A DNA stretch of 64,000 bases from Burkholderia sp. L27(2015) (GCF_009765705.1 NZ_LMUX01000008.1:145149-209148); one strand, 5' to 3'. Counted from the first letter of the stretch, positions 36,487-46,086 are shown. Notes: generated by a model from the letters alone, not told the origin. Numbers and translations are program-made.

Positions 36487-37350
36487 TTATCGGGGTCGAG
36501 CTGCTGCCGCAGGCTCGGGAAACCCATATAGCGCAGCGGGTGCTGTACACAGCACGATGTGACGAGCAGGGGGATCGGGTATCCACGTGTTCAATTGCGC
36601 TCGGGTCTTCTCATAGGTGATCTCGTCTTCGAATAGCGTGTGCGGCCAGTCGCTACCCCACACCAGGCGTTCGAACCCGAACGATTGCTGCAGCAACGCT
36701 GTTGCTGCTTGGGCAAGGCTGTCACCGTTGCTGTTGGGGCTGCGACTATCGAAGTTACCGAAGTTACCGAGATTACGATAGCCGCCCGAAAGCTTGACCC
36801 ACACACGGCCGCTACCGCCCAGACTCAACAGGTAGCGAAAACCGGGATCGTCAACGCCCAGCGCAGGGTCGGGGCGGCCGAAGTGGTCGACCACGACCTT
36901 CACACCCGCTTCGAGCAAAGCGGGGATAATCCGCGGCAAGTCCGCAGCCTGCCGGTGGACCTCAACCTGCCAGCCGCGTTGCGCCACCGCTTCGATCAAC
37001 TTGCGCCACCCTGCCTCGCGCAAATCGCATAGTTCTCGCCCGATCCAGTTCAGACGTATCCCCACCACGCCGGCGGCGCCCAACGCATCCAGTGCCGCCG
37101 CGTCGATGCCGGGCTCGACCACGGCGATGCCGCGCAAGCGCTGCGGATGAGCACGCAAAGCCGCGCACATATAACGGTTATCGGTGCCGAGAAAACTCGG
37201 CTGCACCAGGACGCCGCGCGCTATGCCATTGGCGTCGAGCCGAGCCAGATATTGTTCAACGCGGGCATCGTGGACGGGCGTGTAGCGTCGATCGCCGGCC
37301 AGCGACTGGGTAGTTTCGAATATATGGGCGTGGCTATCTACCGACTCCAT
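36487..37350 (-). CDS. Amidohydrolase-2 family lactonase-like hydrolase
   Basis: 287 residues. A TIM-barrel metal hydrolase with DSHAHIFE at the N-terminus, VVVDHFGRPDPALG mid-way and the C-terminal WGSDWPHTLFED Asp. This pattern is shared by 2-pyrone-4,6-dicarboxylate lactonase and sugar-lactone hydrolases (L-fuconolactonase type). An Asn/Gly-rich insert (GNLGNFGNFDSRSPNSNG), encoded by 9-bp DNA repeats at 36751-36777, is unusual. Last gene of the catabolic operon running from 43529. Lactone opening is the likely role; an aldonolactone would fit the dehydratase upstream. Confidence 0.85.
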   Translation of the reverse strand: MESVDSHAHIFETTQSLAGDRRYTPVHDARVEQYLARLDANGIARGVLVQPSFLGTDNRYMCAALRAHPQRLRGIAVVEPGIDAAALDALGAAGVVGIRLNWIGRELCDLREAGWRKLIEAVAQRGWQVEVHRQAADLPRIIPALLEAGVKVVVDHFGRPDPALGVDDPGFRYLLSLGGSGRVWVKLSGGYRNLGNFGNFDSRSPNSNGDSLAQAATALLQQSFGFERLVWGSDWPHTLFEDEITYEKTRAQLNTWIPDPPARHIVLCTAPAALYGFPEPAAAARPR

Positions 37351-37438
37351 GGTTTCCTCTCGGGTTGCTGGAACGTGGACTGCGCATGCCGCGCTACCAG
37401 TGCGGCGGCATGCCCCGCTGCGGCGTGTTATTGACGCG

Positions 37439-38749
37439 CTATTGCTTGGAGAACCGCCACAGGAATGCCGTGAGTCCGGCCGAAATCAGAAAGGCAATCG
37501 CCATGGCCCAAATACCGGCGGCGAAAGTGCCGTAGATGTCCTTGAGCTGGCCGACCATCACAGTGCCAACGAATCCACCTAGCGTACCGATCGAGTTGAT
37601 CAACGCGAGGCCGCCGGCCGCCGCCCTCCCCGCCAAAAAGCTCGTGGGTATGGTCCAGAAGATGGCTCGCGCGGCGAACACGGCCAACACCGCCAGGCTG
37701 ATGCCGGTCAGCTTCACGACGATGCCCAGCGTAGCTGTCGAAAGCGCCAGACCCACCGCGCCAAGCAGGCAGGTCAGCATCAAGTGCAGGATGCGATTGC
37801 CGGTCTTGTCGACTCGCTGTGCCCAAACAAAAGTGCCGATGGCAGCGAATACATACGGTATCGCCGACAACATGCCGATCTTTATGTAGCTGTAGCCGAA
37901 TTCCTTCAGGATCAACGGCAGCCAGATACCGACGCCATACGTGCTGATCACGAAACCGAACTGGATCGCGCCCAGCAGATAGATGCGTACATCCTTGAGC
38001 GCCGCAAAAGACGACGACATATGACTTTCCTGCGACTCGGCCCGCAGCGTCTCGATCAGCGCGGTTTTTTCCGGTTGCGTGAGCCACTGTGCGTCTTCGG
38101 GTCGATCGCGCAGGCAATAGAAAATCGCAACACCGACCAGCGCAGCGGGCACCCCTTGGGCGATAAACATCCATTGCCATCCCTGCAGACCCAACACACC
38201 GTCGAGCTTGAACAAGAACCCCGACATCGGCCCACCGATGACCGAAGACAACGGTGCGCCAAGCATGAATATAGCGAGCACGCGCGCCCGGTATTCGGCG
38301 GGAAACCAACAAGCAAGCAGGTAAGTCACGCCAGGAAAAAATCCCGCTTCCGCCACGCCCAGCAGAAAACGTAGCGCGTAGAAACCGTGAGGGCCAGTGG
38401 CCAATCCCGTGGCCGCAGTGGCGAGGCCCCAGGTCACCATAATGCGGCCGAGCCAGCGCCGAGCGCCAAAGCGGTACAAAGCAAGATTGCTCGGCACCTC
38501 GAACAGGCAGTAACCGACGAACAGCAAACCGGCTCCCCAACCGAATTGCCCGGACGTCATGTGGAGGTCCTTGATCATCGTCAAGGCGGCAAAGCCCGCG
38601 TTGTTCTTGTCGATGTAGCTGAAGATCAGCGCAGCGATCAGCAGAGGCATCATGCGCCAGATGTTCTTCTTCAGCGCGCTCTGACGTAGTTTCAATTGCT
38701 CATCGACCCAAACCCGGTCCGATGGCGAAGCAGCAACGGTGCTCGACAT
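37439..38749 (-). CDS. MFS transporter, ACS family
   Basis: 436 residues, about 12 helices. The first helix ends SYIDKNNAGFAALTMIKDL; FEVPSNLALYRFGARRWLGR and GVAEAGFFPGVTYLLACWFP are typical of tartrate/hexuronate/phthalate carriers. It lies between the IlvD-like gene and the amidohydrolase gene in the same direction and presumably imports the organic acid degraded by this operon. Confidence 0.9.
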   Translation of the reverse strand: MSSTVAASPSDRVWVDEQLKLRQSALKKNIWRMMPLLIAALIFSYIDKNNAGFAALTMIKDLHMTSGQFGWGAGLLFVGYCLFEVPSNLALYRFGARRWLGRIMVTWGLATAATGLATGPHGFYALRFLLGVAEAGFFPGVTYLLACWFPAEYRARVLAIFMLGAPLSSVIGGPMSGFLFKLDGVLGLQGWQWMFIAQGVPAALVGVAIFYCLRDRPEDAQWLTQPEKTALIETLRAESQESHMSSSFAALKDVRIYLLGAIQFGFVISTYGVGIWLPLILKEFGYSYIKIGMLSAIPYVFAAIGTFVWAQRVDKTGNRILHLMLTCLLGAVGLALSTATLGIVVKLTGISLAVLAVFAARAIFWTIPTSFLAGRAAAGGLALINSIGTLGGFVGTVMVGQLKDIYGTFAAGIWAMAIAFLISAGLTAFLWRFSKQ

Positions 38750-38831
38750 TTTCGGCGTGTCTCCTTGTTGTTAGCGATGGGCTCGACGGCCCATTTACGC
38801 TTGTGACGGATGATGCGGGCAATAAGCCGTC

Positions 38832-40610
38832 TTACTTCTCAGGCACCTTTCCGCGCATCTCGACGCTGCGCAGGAAATCGAAGTCGACGCCTTTGTCAGC
38901 CTGAGTCACGGTTTCCAGGAACAGCTTGCGATAGCCGCGCTCAGCACTCGGCACGACAACCGGGTTGCTTGCCGCGCGCCGTTCGAGTTCTTCGTCGGAT
39001 ACCAACAAAGCGATCTCCCGAGCACGCACACTCAGGCGAATGCGGTCGCCGGTCTGCACGTGCGCCAGTGGGCCGCCGATCGCCGACTCGGGCGTGACAT
39101 GCAGAACGATGGTGCCGAAAGCCGTGCCGCTCATGCGTCCATCTGAGATCCGCACGATGTCCTTCACACCTGCGCGTGCCAATTTCTTCGGAATCGGGAT
39201 GTAACCCGCTTCCGGCATGCCCGGTGCGCCCTTGGGACCGATGTTCTTCAATACAAGGATGTCGTCAGCCGTTACGTCGAGGTCGTCGGTGTCGATACGA
39301 TTGGCCATATCCGCGGCGTTCTCGAAGACGACGGCACGCCCCTCGTGCTCCATCAGTCGCGCATCGGCAGCAGATTGCTTGATGATCGCCCCACCCGGCG
39401 CAAGATTGCCGCGCAACACTGCGATGCCGCCCTGCGGGTAGATCGGGTTGGCCGCAGTGCGTACGACATCCTGTGCAAAGCCTGGGCCCGAGCGCTCGAT
39501 CTCTTCGCCGAGCGTGCGGCCGGTTACCGTGAGCGCCTCCAGGCGCAGAAGCGGCTTGAGTTCACGCAACAGCGTGGCCATGCCGCCCGCATGATGGAAA
39601 TCCTCCATGTAATGCTGGCCCGATGGCTTGAGATCCAGCAGCACCGGCGTTTCACGGCCCATGCGATCGAGTGCGTCGAGATCGATATCGAAGCCCAGTC
39701 GCCCGGCCACCGCTGTCAAATGCACAATCCCGTTGGTGGACCCACCGATCGCCAGCAATACGCGCAAGCCGTTTTCAAACGACGCTTTCGTGAGCACCTT
39801 GTCTATCGTCAACCCGTCGCGGGCCATCTGCACAGCCTGCATGCCCGTTTCTTCAGCGATCCGCATGCGATCGGCGGTCACTGCCGGCGGCGAGGCGCCG
39901 CCCGGAACCGTCATGCCCATGGCCTCCGCAATGCAGGCCATCGTGCTGGCGGTGCCCATCACGGAGCAGGTGCCTACGCTGGCGACAAGCTGATTATTGA
40001 CGTCGGCGATTTCCTGCTCGTCGATCTCGTCCGCGCGGAAACGTCCCCAGTAGCGCCGACAGTCCGTGCACGCGCCAACCCGTTCACCGCGATGCGAGCC
40101 CGTCAGCATCGAGCCGGTGATGAGCTGGATCGCAGGTATGCCCGCGGACGCCGCACCCATCAATTGCGCCGGCACCGTCTTGTCGCAGCCGCCGATCAGC
40201 ACCACGGCATCCATCGGCTGCGCCCGGATCATTTCCTCGGTGTCGATGGACATCAGGTTGCGCAAGTACATACTGGTCGGCTGCGAAAAGCTTTCGTGGA
40301 CCGAAATCGTCGGAAAGTCCATGGGCAAGCCGCCCGCCATCAGGATGCCGCGCTTGAGTGCCTCGATGAGTTGAGGCGCGTTGCCATGACACGGGTTATA
40401 CGCGCTGCCCGTGTTGGCAATGCCGATCACCGGGCGATCCAGCGCCTGATCCGTGTAGCCCGCGCCCTTGATGAAAGCCTTGCGCAGAAACAACGAAAAT
40501 CCAGCGTCGCCATAGTTGGTCAATCCGGCTCGGATCCCCGAGGTTGGCTCTGCGGGTTGGGTCGGATTGGCTACGCTTGCGCCGGCCTTGGATTCGGGAA
40601 TCTTTTTCAT
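38832..40610 (-). CDS. IlvD/Edd family sugar-acid dehydratase
   Basis: 592 residues. Fe-S cysteine candidates are in NPCHGNAPQL, LIGGCDKTVPAQL and VGTCSVMGTASTMAC. The segment GACTDCRRYWGRFRADEID and the C-terminal ISDGRMSGTAFGTIVLHV point to the L-arabinonate/sugar-acid dehydratase branch more than to housekeeping dihydroxy-acid dehydratase. It removes water from a 2,3-dihydroxy acid to give a 2-keto-3-deoxy acid. Operon neighbours (lactonase-like, FAH-type, two dehydrogenase types) support an aldonate pathway. The specific sugar is not evident. Confidence 0.9.
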   Translation of the reverse strand: MKKIPESKAGASVANPTQPAEPTSGIRAGLTNYGDAGFSLFLRKAFIKGAGYTDQALDRPVIGIANTGSAYNPCHGNAPQLIEALKRGILMAGGLPMDFPTISVHESFSQPTSMYLRNLMSIDTEEMIRAQPMDAVVLIGGCDKTVPAQLMGAASAGIPAIQLITGSMLTGSHRGERVGACTDCRRYWGRFRADEIDEQEIADVNNQLVASVGTCSVMGTASTMACIAEAMGMTVPGGASPPAVTADRMRIAEETGMQAVQMARDGLTIDKVLTKASFENGLRVLLAIGGSTNGIVHLTAVAGRLGFDIDLDALDRMGRETPVLLDLKPSGQHYMEDFHHAGGMATLLRELKPLLRLEALTVTGRTLGEEIERSGPGFAQDVVRTAANPIYPQGGIAVLRGNLAPGGAIIKQSAADARLMEHEGRAVVFENAADMANRIDTDDLDVTADDILVLKNIGPKGAPGMPEAGYIPIPKKLARAGVKDIVRISDGRMSGTAFGTIVLHVTPESAIGGPLAHVQTGDRIRLSVRAREIALLVSDEELERRAASNPVVVPSAERGYRKLFLETVTQADKGVDFDFLRSVEMRGKVPEK

Positions 40611-40741
40611 AATGTGGGTCCAGCAGAAATTGAAAGGATGAACGCTGCCCGCTTAACTGCCAGCTTAACTGCCCACTTAATGCGGGCAACGCTGAATCGG
40701 CTCGATGCGCGATGCGCGATTACACTGCGCAGTCCAACGCT

Positions 40742-41773
40742 TCACGCCAGCCGCTGGATCAACGCGGTGGTGAAACTATCGGTTGTCGCATCGCCACCGA
40801 GATCGCGCGTTCGCACGTTGTCGTCGTTGAGGGTTTGCCGGATTCCGGTGCTCAAGCGCTCGGCCAGATCGTCACGACCCACATGCGCCAGCATCAAGCC
40901 CGCCGCCAGCATCTGCGACACCGGATTCGCAATCCCTTTGCCGGCGATGTCGGGCGCCGAGCCATGCACCGCTTCGAAGATTGCCGCATCGGCGCCGATA
41001 TTGGAGCCTGGCGCCATGCCCAAACCGCCGACCAGACCCGCCAACTCGTCGGAAAGAATGTCGCCGAACAAGTTGGTGCACAAGAGCATGTCGAACTGCC
41101 AGGGATTGAGCACGAGTTGCATCGCGCACGCGTCGACGATACGGTCATCCACGGCAACCCGGCCTTCGTACTCGGCCGCGACCTGCAGCGCAGTCTCCAG
41201 GAAAATTCCGGTCAGCGCCTTGAGGATATTGGCCTTGTGCACGATGGTGATCTTCTTGCGGCCATGCTTGACGGCGTACTCGAAGGCGAAGCGGGCGATG
41301 CGACGGCATCCTTCCCGCGTGTTCATGCCTTGCGAAATCGCGACTGCGTGCGGGTCGTCGCCGATCGGGATGAAATGTTCGTAGGCGACATACAGCCCTT
41401 CGATGTTTTCGCGCACCAGCACGATATCGATATCTTCATATCGGCCCGGCACGATGGTGCTGGCCGGACGCACATTGGCATAGAGCTTGAACTCTTCGCG
41501 CAGGCGCACGTTCACCGAGCGGTAGCCCCCGCCACTGGGCGTGGTCAGAGGGCCTTTGAGCGCCAGACTATTCTTGCGGATGCTGGCGAGCGTCGCGGCG
41601 GGCAACGGGTCGCCGCTTTGTTCGATGGCGGCCATACCCGCTTGATGAACTTCCCATACAAACGGTGCGCCCAATGCCTCGAGTACACGTACGGTTGCCG
41701 CTGTCACTTCTGGGCCGATACCATCCCCAGGAATCAAGGTCGCCGGTATCGTGCTGCGTTTGTCTTTACTCAT
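40742..41773 (-). CDS. Isocitrate/isopropylmalate dehydrogenase family protein
   Basis: 343 residues of the beta-decarboxylating dehydrogenase family. ATLIPGDGIGPEVT starts the fold, RENIEGLYVAYE supplies the substrate-loop Arg/Glu/Tyr, KANILKALTGIFLE the catalytic Lys, and NLFGDILSDELAGLVGGLG the metal-binding Asp residues. HGSAPDIAGKGIANP is the nucleotide site. The serine/phosphorylation-loop region differs from standard IDH. Substrate could be isocitrate, tartrate or another malate derivative. The start follows AAGGATTCCTAA. It lies 11 bp downstream of the FAH-type gene. Confidence 0.88.
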   Translation of the reverse strand: MSKDKRSTIPATLIPGDGIGPEVTAATVRVLEALGAPFVWEVHQAGMAAIEQSGDPLPAATLASIRKNSLALKGPLTTPSGGGYRSVNVRLREEFKLYANVRPASTIVPGRYEDIDIVLVRENIEGLYVAYEHFIPIGDDPHAVAISQGMNTREGCRRIARFAFEYAVKHGRKKITIVHKANILKALTGIFLETALQVAAEYEGRVAVDDRIVDACAMQLVLNPWQFDMLLCTNLFGDILSDELAGLVGGLGMAPGSNIGADAAIFEAVHGSAPDIAGKGIANPVSQMLAAGLMLAHVGRDDLAERLSTGIRQTLNDDNVRTRDLGGDATTDSFTTALIQRLA

Positions 41774-41784
41774 TTAGGAATCCT

Positions 41785-42612
41785 TTAAATGCTTTTCACC
41801 CGGGATGAAAATCCCGTATCCAGATAATGTGCCGAAATCTCGAACTCGTTCGCAAGAACATCGAAGGGGCTGGCCGCCGCACCCGTGGTCACGATATCAC
41901 CGCGGTGCAAGGTGATACCGCGCTCGCGCGCATGATCAAACAGGTGCCCCAGCGCGGTGAGAGGGTCGACCGCGTCGTCACCGTAAAGTCCGCGTGCGGC
42001 GCATACGCCATCGAGCTGTACTTCCACTGACGCCACGACCTCGGCGATACGATGGGGATCGATCTGGCCACCGCACAGATATGCCTCGAATCCGACGTTG
42101 TCGGCCGCGAAACTCGGCTGGCCCACTATGCGCCGATCGACAAAACGCGAAAGTACCAGCTCGATCCCTACGTGCACCGCCGCTACCGCGTCCATCAGAT
42201 CGCGTGGGGCATCGCCGGGGCTAACATCGCGCCCCAACACAAAAGCGATTTCGAATTCGACGGTCACCGGACGAGCGGCCGCAATCGTCACGATAGGCGC
42301 AGGCACGGAGAAGTCGACCATCGTGCAGCGCGAACACAGCAAGCGCCCAATCAACGCCCGCTCGGTGCCCGCCTTGCGCATCGCGGCCGGGCTGCCTACA
42401 CCTAGCTTCCAACCCGCCACCGCGTCGCCGGTCATCGCCACGAATGCGTCCTGGACGTCGTAACCTTCGGATAAGCTTCGCGGCCGTAAATCCGCGCTCA
42501 ACGCGTCGAGTCGGCCCCCGTCTTGCCAGCGCTGCAGCAAAGTGGACGCAGCCGACGCCGGTGCTGCAGGTGCATAAGCGCGGTCGCCACTATCAGATCG
42601 CAAATTGCTCAT
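41785..42612 (-). CDS. FAH-superfamily 2-keto-4-pentenoate hydratase-like protein
   Basis: 275 residues. GWKLGVGSPAAMRKAG, VEFEIAFVLGRDVSPGDAPR (acidic metal ligands), HVGIELVLSRF and GDIVTTGAAASPFDVLANEF are typical of the MhpD/DmpE hydratase and decarboxylase group. In sugar-acid pathways related FAH proteins hydrolyse diketo-deoxy acids. Its ATG overlaps the stop of the preceding reductase gene (ATGA at 42609-42612), so the two are translationally coupled. Confidence 0.87.
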   Translation of the reverse strand: MSNLRSDSGDRAYAPAAPASAASTLLQRWQDGGRLDALSADLRPRSLSEGYDVQDAFVAMTGDAVAGWKLGVGSPAAMRKAGTERALIGRLLCSRCTMVDFSVPAPIVTIAAARPVTVEFEIAFVLGRDVSPGDAPRDLMDAVAAVHVGIELVLSRFVDRRIVGQPSFAADNVGFEAYLCGGQIDPHRIAEVVASVEVQLDGVCAARGLYGDDAVDPLTALGHLFDHARERGITLHRGDIVTTGAAASPFDVLANEFEISAHYLDTGFSSRVKSI

Positions 42613-43529
42613 CGGTCAGCCACCGTCTTGACGTCAGTTGCCGCATGGGGATGCCGAAAGCGTGTGCCATTCAGCTCTTCGAACACATGGATCATGGCGC
42701 CCTTGTCGTGGTCGCCAAAGCCCTTGAGCAACGCCATTTGATAAGTGGCCGTGGCGGCGGCCAAGACCGGCATCGGAATTCCTTCCTTGGCGCCAAGTTC
42801 GGCTGCGCTGATAAGGTCCTTGTACGCGTGACGCATCGGATAACCGGCCGAGAAATCGTTCTCGAGTATGCGCGGAATAAAGAACTCCGATGCGTAGCTG
42901 CGGCCCGTGCCGTTATTGACGATTTGGCCGATGCTTTCTGGGTCCAGACCCAGCTTGCTTGCCATGGGCAAGATCTCGGCCAAGGCGGCGCAGTTGATAT
43001 CGAACAGCAGTTGGTTGACCAGCTTGGCCAACTGCCCGCGGCCCACCGCTCCCATGTATAGGATATGGTTAGCGAAACAAGCCAGGTAGGGCTGGATCGC
43101 GTCAAAGACCTCAGGTGCACCGCCGCACATGGCAGTCAGGGTTCCGTCGACGGCGCGCGCTTCCATCCCCGAGACCGGCGCATCGATAAAGCGGATGCCG
43201 CGATGCTCCAACGCGCTCGCGATCTCGATCGTAGCGCTATAGGCTGCGGTGCTGGTGTCCACCACGATCTGTCCGGCTTGCATGACATTCACCAAACCGC
43301 CGTCGCCCAACACGACATCCGATACCGCCTGTGCGTGAGGCAACGAAAGGAACACGATGTCGGCGCCGGCCAGTTCTTCCAGCGTGCTCGCCGTGCTTGC
43401 GCCCACGCGCTGGAATTCGGCGTAGCTTGATATGTCCGCGGCGAACACGCTCAGAGGCGCACCGCTCTTGAGCATATTCATCGCCATGGGCTTGCCCATC
43501 TGCCCCAGCCCGACAAACGCGATTTTCAT
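42609..43529 (-). CDS. 3-hydroxyisobutyrate dehydrogenase-family reductase (GarR/HIBADH-like)
   Basis: 306 residues from the ATG at 43529. The NAD(P)-binding motif is IAFVGLGQMGKPMAMNML. FIDAPVSGMEARAVDGTL is the substrate motif, and GRGQLAKLVNQLLFDIN contains the catalytic Lys. The C-terminal YKDLISAAELGAKEGIPMPV is helical as expected. Family members reduce or oxidise 3-hydroxy acids such as tartronate semialdehyde. First gene of the operon, divergent from the LysR gene at 43697; a GTATG-TTG-CATAC dyad lies in the shared promoter region. Confidence 0.9.
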   Translation of the reverse strand: MKIAFVGLGQMGKPMAMNMLKSGAPLSVFAADISSYAEFQRVGASTASTLEELAGADIVFLSLPHAQAVSDVVLGDGGLVNVMQAGQIVVDTSTAAYSATIEIASALEHRGIRFIDAPVSGMEARAVDGTLTAMCGGAPEVFDAIQPYLACFANHILYMGAVGRGQLAKLVNQLLFDINCAALAEILPMASKLGLDPESIGQIVNNGTGRSYASEFFIPRILENDFSAGYPMRHAYKDLISAAELGAKEGIPMPVLAAATATYQMALLKGFGDHDKGAMIHVFEELNGTRFRHPHAATDVKTVADR

Positions 43530-43552
43530 TGATTTTTCCGTGGTTGCGTTCT

Positions 43553-43565
43553 GTATGTTGCATAC
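43553..43565. promoter_or_regulatory. Candidate LysR binding dyad
   Basis: GTATG-TTG-CATAC (5-bp arms, 3-bp centre), 24 bp upstream of the reductase start and inside the divergent region with the LysR gene at 43697. The dyad is seen; protein binding is inferred from position. Confidence 0.4.
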
Positions 43566-43696
43566 TGCCAAGGCTCGATCACCTTACGATAAAGTTACGA
43601 TCGCACCTTGTTATCGAATGAAGCAGCAGATCATTCTAGTCAGCGGCACGCGCCAAGGGAAATACTTTTCATGCATTGTCAGCATCGCTTTTGAAT

Positions 43697-44602
43697 ATGG
43701 ACATTCGTGTTCTGCGCTATTGCGAAGCCGTAGCCCGGCTCGGCAATATCACGCGAGCGGCCGCTGAATTGCATGTCGCCCAGCCGGCCCTGAGCGTCGC
43801 CATCCGCAAACTGGAAGAGGAACTCGGCGTCACCTTGTTCACCCGCACTCGCAACCGTCCGGTGTCGCTTACGCCGGAGGGGGAATTGCTGATGCGCCGG
43901 GCGGCACGCCTGTTTCATGAATACGATTCGGCACGCCGCGAGCTTGCGGACGCGATCGGGCTTCGGACCGGCACGGTGCGTGTGGGCATGCCGCCGATGT
44001 ACGGCATCGGCTACTTTCCGTCGCTGATGAAAGCATTCCACGCGGCACATCCGGGTATTACCGTCACCGCACTCGAAGGCAGCGCCGGCGAAATCAAAGG
44101 TTTGCTCGAAGATGGCAAAGTGGACCTGGCGATACTCGAGGAGCGTCGCGTGCAGAAAGGCTGGGCGCATGCAACCCTCGATGAGGAAGAGGTCGTGCTC
44201 TGCGTGCGCGCCGATCACCCGTTGGCGAAGCAGACCCAGGTAGCCGACCGGGATCTCGACGATCTGCCGATGATCCTGTTCGAAGGCAGTTTTTTGCAAC
44301 GCAATGTGCTTGAACAACGTTGCCAGAAAGCCGGTGTCAAATTCCGCATGGTCATGCAGAGCAATTATGTGCCGATGGTGCATCAAGCGGTCGTCGATGG
44401 TCTCGGCGCCGCGACTTTGCTGCGCTCTATCGTCACGGCCGACGAACGGCTTGCTGCTTTATCGTTCGAGCCGCGGGAGCGCTTTCGCTTCGATCTGTGC
44501 TGGCTCGACGAGCACTACCTCTCGAAAGCCAACGAAGCGTTCATGAATTTCGCTATTGCGCATCGGCGCAGTACTGCAGCGGCTGTCGTGCAAGAATCAT
44601 GA
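43697..44602 (+). CDS. LysR-type transcriptional regulator
   Basis: 301 residues from the ATG at 43697 (MDIRVLRYCEAVARLGNITR). The helix-turn-helix spans RAAAELHVAQPALSVAIRKL; the effector domain includes RTGTVRVGMPPMYGIGYFPS and VDLAILEERRV. Divergent from the six-gene sugar-acid-like operon (43529 to 36487) and its probable activator. Confidence 0.92.
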   Translation: MDIRVLRYCEAVARLGNITRAAAELHVAQPALSVAIRKLEEELGVTLFTRTRNRPVSLTPEGELLMRRAARLFHEYDSARRELADAIGLRTGTVRVGMPPMYGIGYFPSLMKAFHAAHPGITVTALEGSAGEIKGLLEDGKVDLAILEERRVQKGWAHATLDEEEVVLCVRADHPLAKQTQVADRDLDDLPMILFEGSFLQRNVLEQRCQKAGVKFRMVMQSNYVPMVHQAVVDGLGAATLLRSIVTADERLAALSFEPRERFRFDLCWLDEHYLSKANEAFMNFAIAHRRSTAAAVVQES

Positions 44603-44657
44603 CGCGTCATCGCCGCTCCCTCGACTAACGCTTGCGCCATAGCTTCTGAATTCGTCG

Positions 44658-44684
44658 CAGCAGCGCGGGGCAAGCGCGCTGCTG
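44658..44684. terminator. GC-rich hairpin between convergent genes
   Basis: CAGCAGCGCG (44658-44667) pairs perfectly with CGCGCTGCTG (44675-44684) around a 7-nt loop. It separates the LysR stop (44602) from the convergent AtuA stop (44728). There is no T-tract on either strand, so it may be a bidirectional pause or Rho-assisted terminator. Confidence 0.5.
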
Positions 44685-44727
44685 ACGACGTTCAGGCTCG
44701 AGCGTGCGGCGGGGGCCTTGCTCGCGT

Positions 44728-46086
44728 CTACAAACTATGGATCGACACGTGGAACGGCACGCGTTCACGCGGAACCAGCGCCGAACTGAGGCCAACCACA
44801 GGCCGTACGCGCGAGCCCGGTGAACTGGTCGCCCATTTGCCGGTTCCTGATGCCCCGTTCACTGCCAGCGGGTCGACTTCGCGGCGCAGCTTGTCAGCTT
44901 CCTTGCGCGTCCGGGTCTTCAACGCGATGCGCAGCACTACCTCATACGGCGACGACGGCGCTTCACCCGACGATTCCCGATGCACGGCGTTCAAACCGAT
45001 ATAGTCCATGCGGATCTCTTCAGTCACAAGGGCCACGCGCTTGAACCGCTCAGTTAATATCTCCCGGGTCAGTTCGGCGCGCTCGAGTGCGCCGGGCCCG
45101 GCGAACAGCACCATTTCCTCGGTCATGAAGCCTTCCTCGATACCGATCAGGGCCTTGAGCGTCGGCGTTTTAGGTAAGCCTGCCTGGTCGATGAACACCT
45201 CGACCTGGTCCTTGCCCACTTGCTTAAACGTGACGCGGGTCAGGTCGGCAATGACATCGGGGCACAGGTAGCGCGACGGATCCTGCACTTCATACAGCAG
45301 TTGTTCCTTGCAGGTCGCTTCGCAGACAACTCCACCCGTGTTCGGCAACTTGCTGATGATGACGTGATCGTCGGTGACCTCGACGATCGGATTGCCGACG
45401 TTATGCAGGTCGGGCACGTCCTTGTAGCCCGGATCCGCAAAATAACCGCCGCTCACCTGGCAGCCGCATTCGAGCAGATGGCCGATGATCATTCCCTTGG
45501 CCATCAGGTGATGGTCATTGAAGTCCCAGCCGAATTCATAGGCGAGCGGGCCCAAATAGACACAGGCATCGGCAACGCGGGTCGTGATGACAATATCGGC
45601 CCCGTCGCGCAACGCCTGCACGATTCCTTCGGCTCCGAGATAGGTTTCCGCCGAAACGATTTTGTCGGGACTTGCCAGGACGCGTGCGCCATTTTCAATG
45701 AATGTGAGGTCCAATTCCTCGAGCCGGTCGAGCAGCAGACCGCCGCTGACCGCCACGACCTTGAGGTCGGAGACGCCTTCTTCTCGCGCGATAGCGAGCA
45801 CGCGCTCGGCTGCCGCCTGCGGGTCGAGCCAGCCCTGGTTGGTGATGATCTTGATGCCCTTCTCTTTACAGGCCTTGATGATGGGCCGCATGCGATCGTC
45901 GAGGTAGGGATCGTAGGGGACGGTCTCGCCATTCTCCATACGCGCCACTTGAGCCGCGCTCATCGTCACTTCGGACATTGAATCGAAGCACAGGTAATTG
46001 ATGTTGCCGTCGCGTACCAGCGCGCTGGCCGGCTCAAAGCGATCGCGCGACCAGCCGGTGGCCGATCCCAGTCGTATGCGTTTCAT
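44728..46086 (-). CDS. AtuA family protein (DUF1446-like)
   Basis: 452 residues. The family pattern GSATGWSRDRFEPA at the start, then NYLCFDSMSEVTMS, RDGADIVITTRVADACVYLG, HLLECGCQVSGGYFADPGYKD and NTGGVVCEATCKEQLLYEV are close to AtuA of the acyclic terpene (citronellol/geranyl) utilisation cluster. The biochemical role of AtuA is not settled. There is no geranyl-CoA carboxylase here, so this is a different pathway that uses the same module. Its ATG overlaps the stop of the small AtuA-C-like gene. Confidence 0.88.
   Translation of the reverse strand: MKRIRLGSATGWSRDRFEPASALVRDGNINYLCFDSMSEVTMSAAQVARMENGETVPYDPYLDDRMRPIIKACKEKGIKIITNQGWLDPQAAAERVLAIAREEGVSDLKVVAVSGGLLLDRLEELDLTFIENGARVLASPDKIVSAETYLGAEGIVQALRDGADIVITTRVADACVYLGPLAYEFGWDFNDHHLMAKGMIIGHLLECGCQVSGGYFADPGYKDVPDLHNVGNPIVEVTDDHVIISKLPNTGGVVCEATCKEQLLYEVQDPSRYLCPDVIADLTRVTFKQVGKDQVEVFIDQAGLPKTPTLKALIGIEEGFMTEEMVLFAGPGALERAELTREILTERFKRVALVTEEIRMDYIGLNAVHRESSGEAPSSPYEVVLRIALKTRTRKEADKLRREVDPLAVNGASGTGKWATSSPGSRVRPVVGLSSALVPRERVPFHVSIHSL

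Noticed and set aside
39345-41384. 679-residue plus-strand frame opposite the dehydratase and dehydrogenase
   Set aside because: Antisense to two strongly supported genes; His/Arg-rich composition; no motif.
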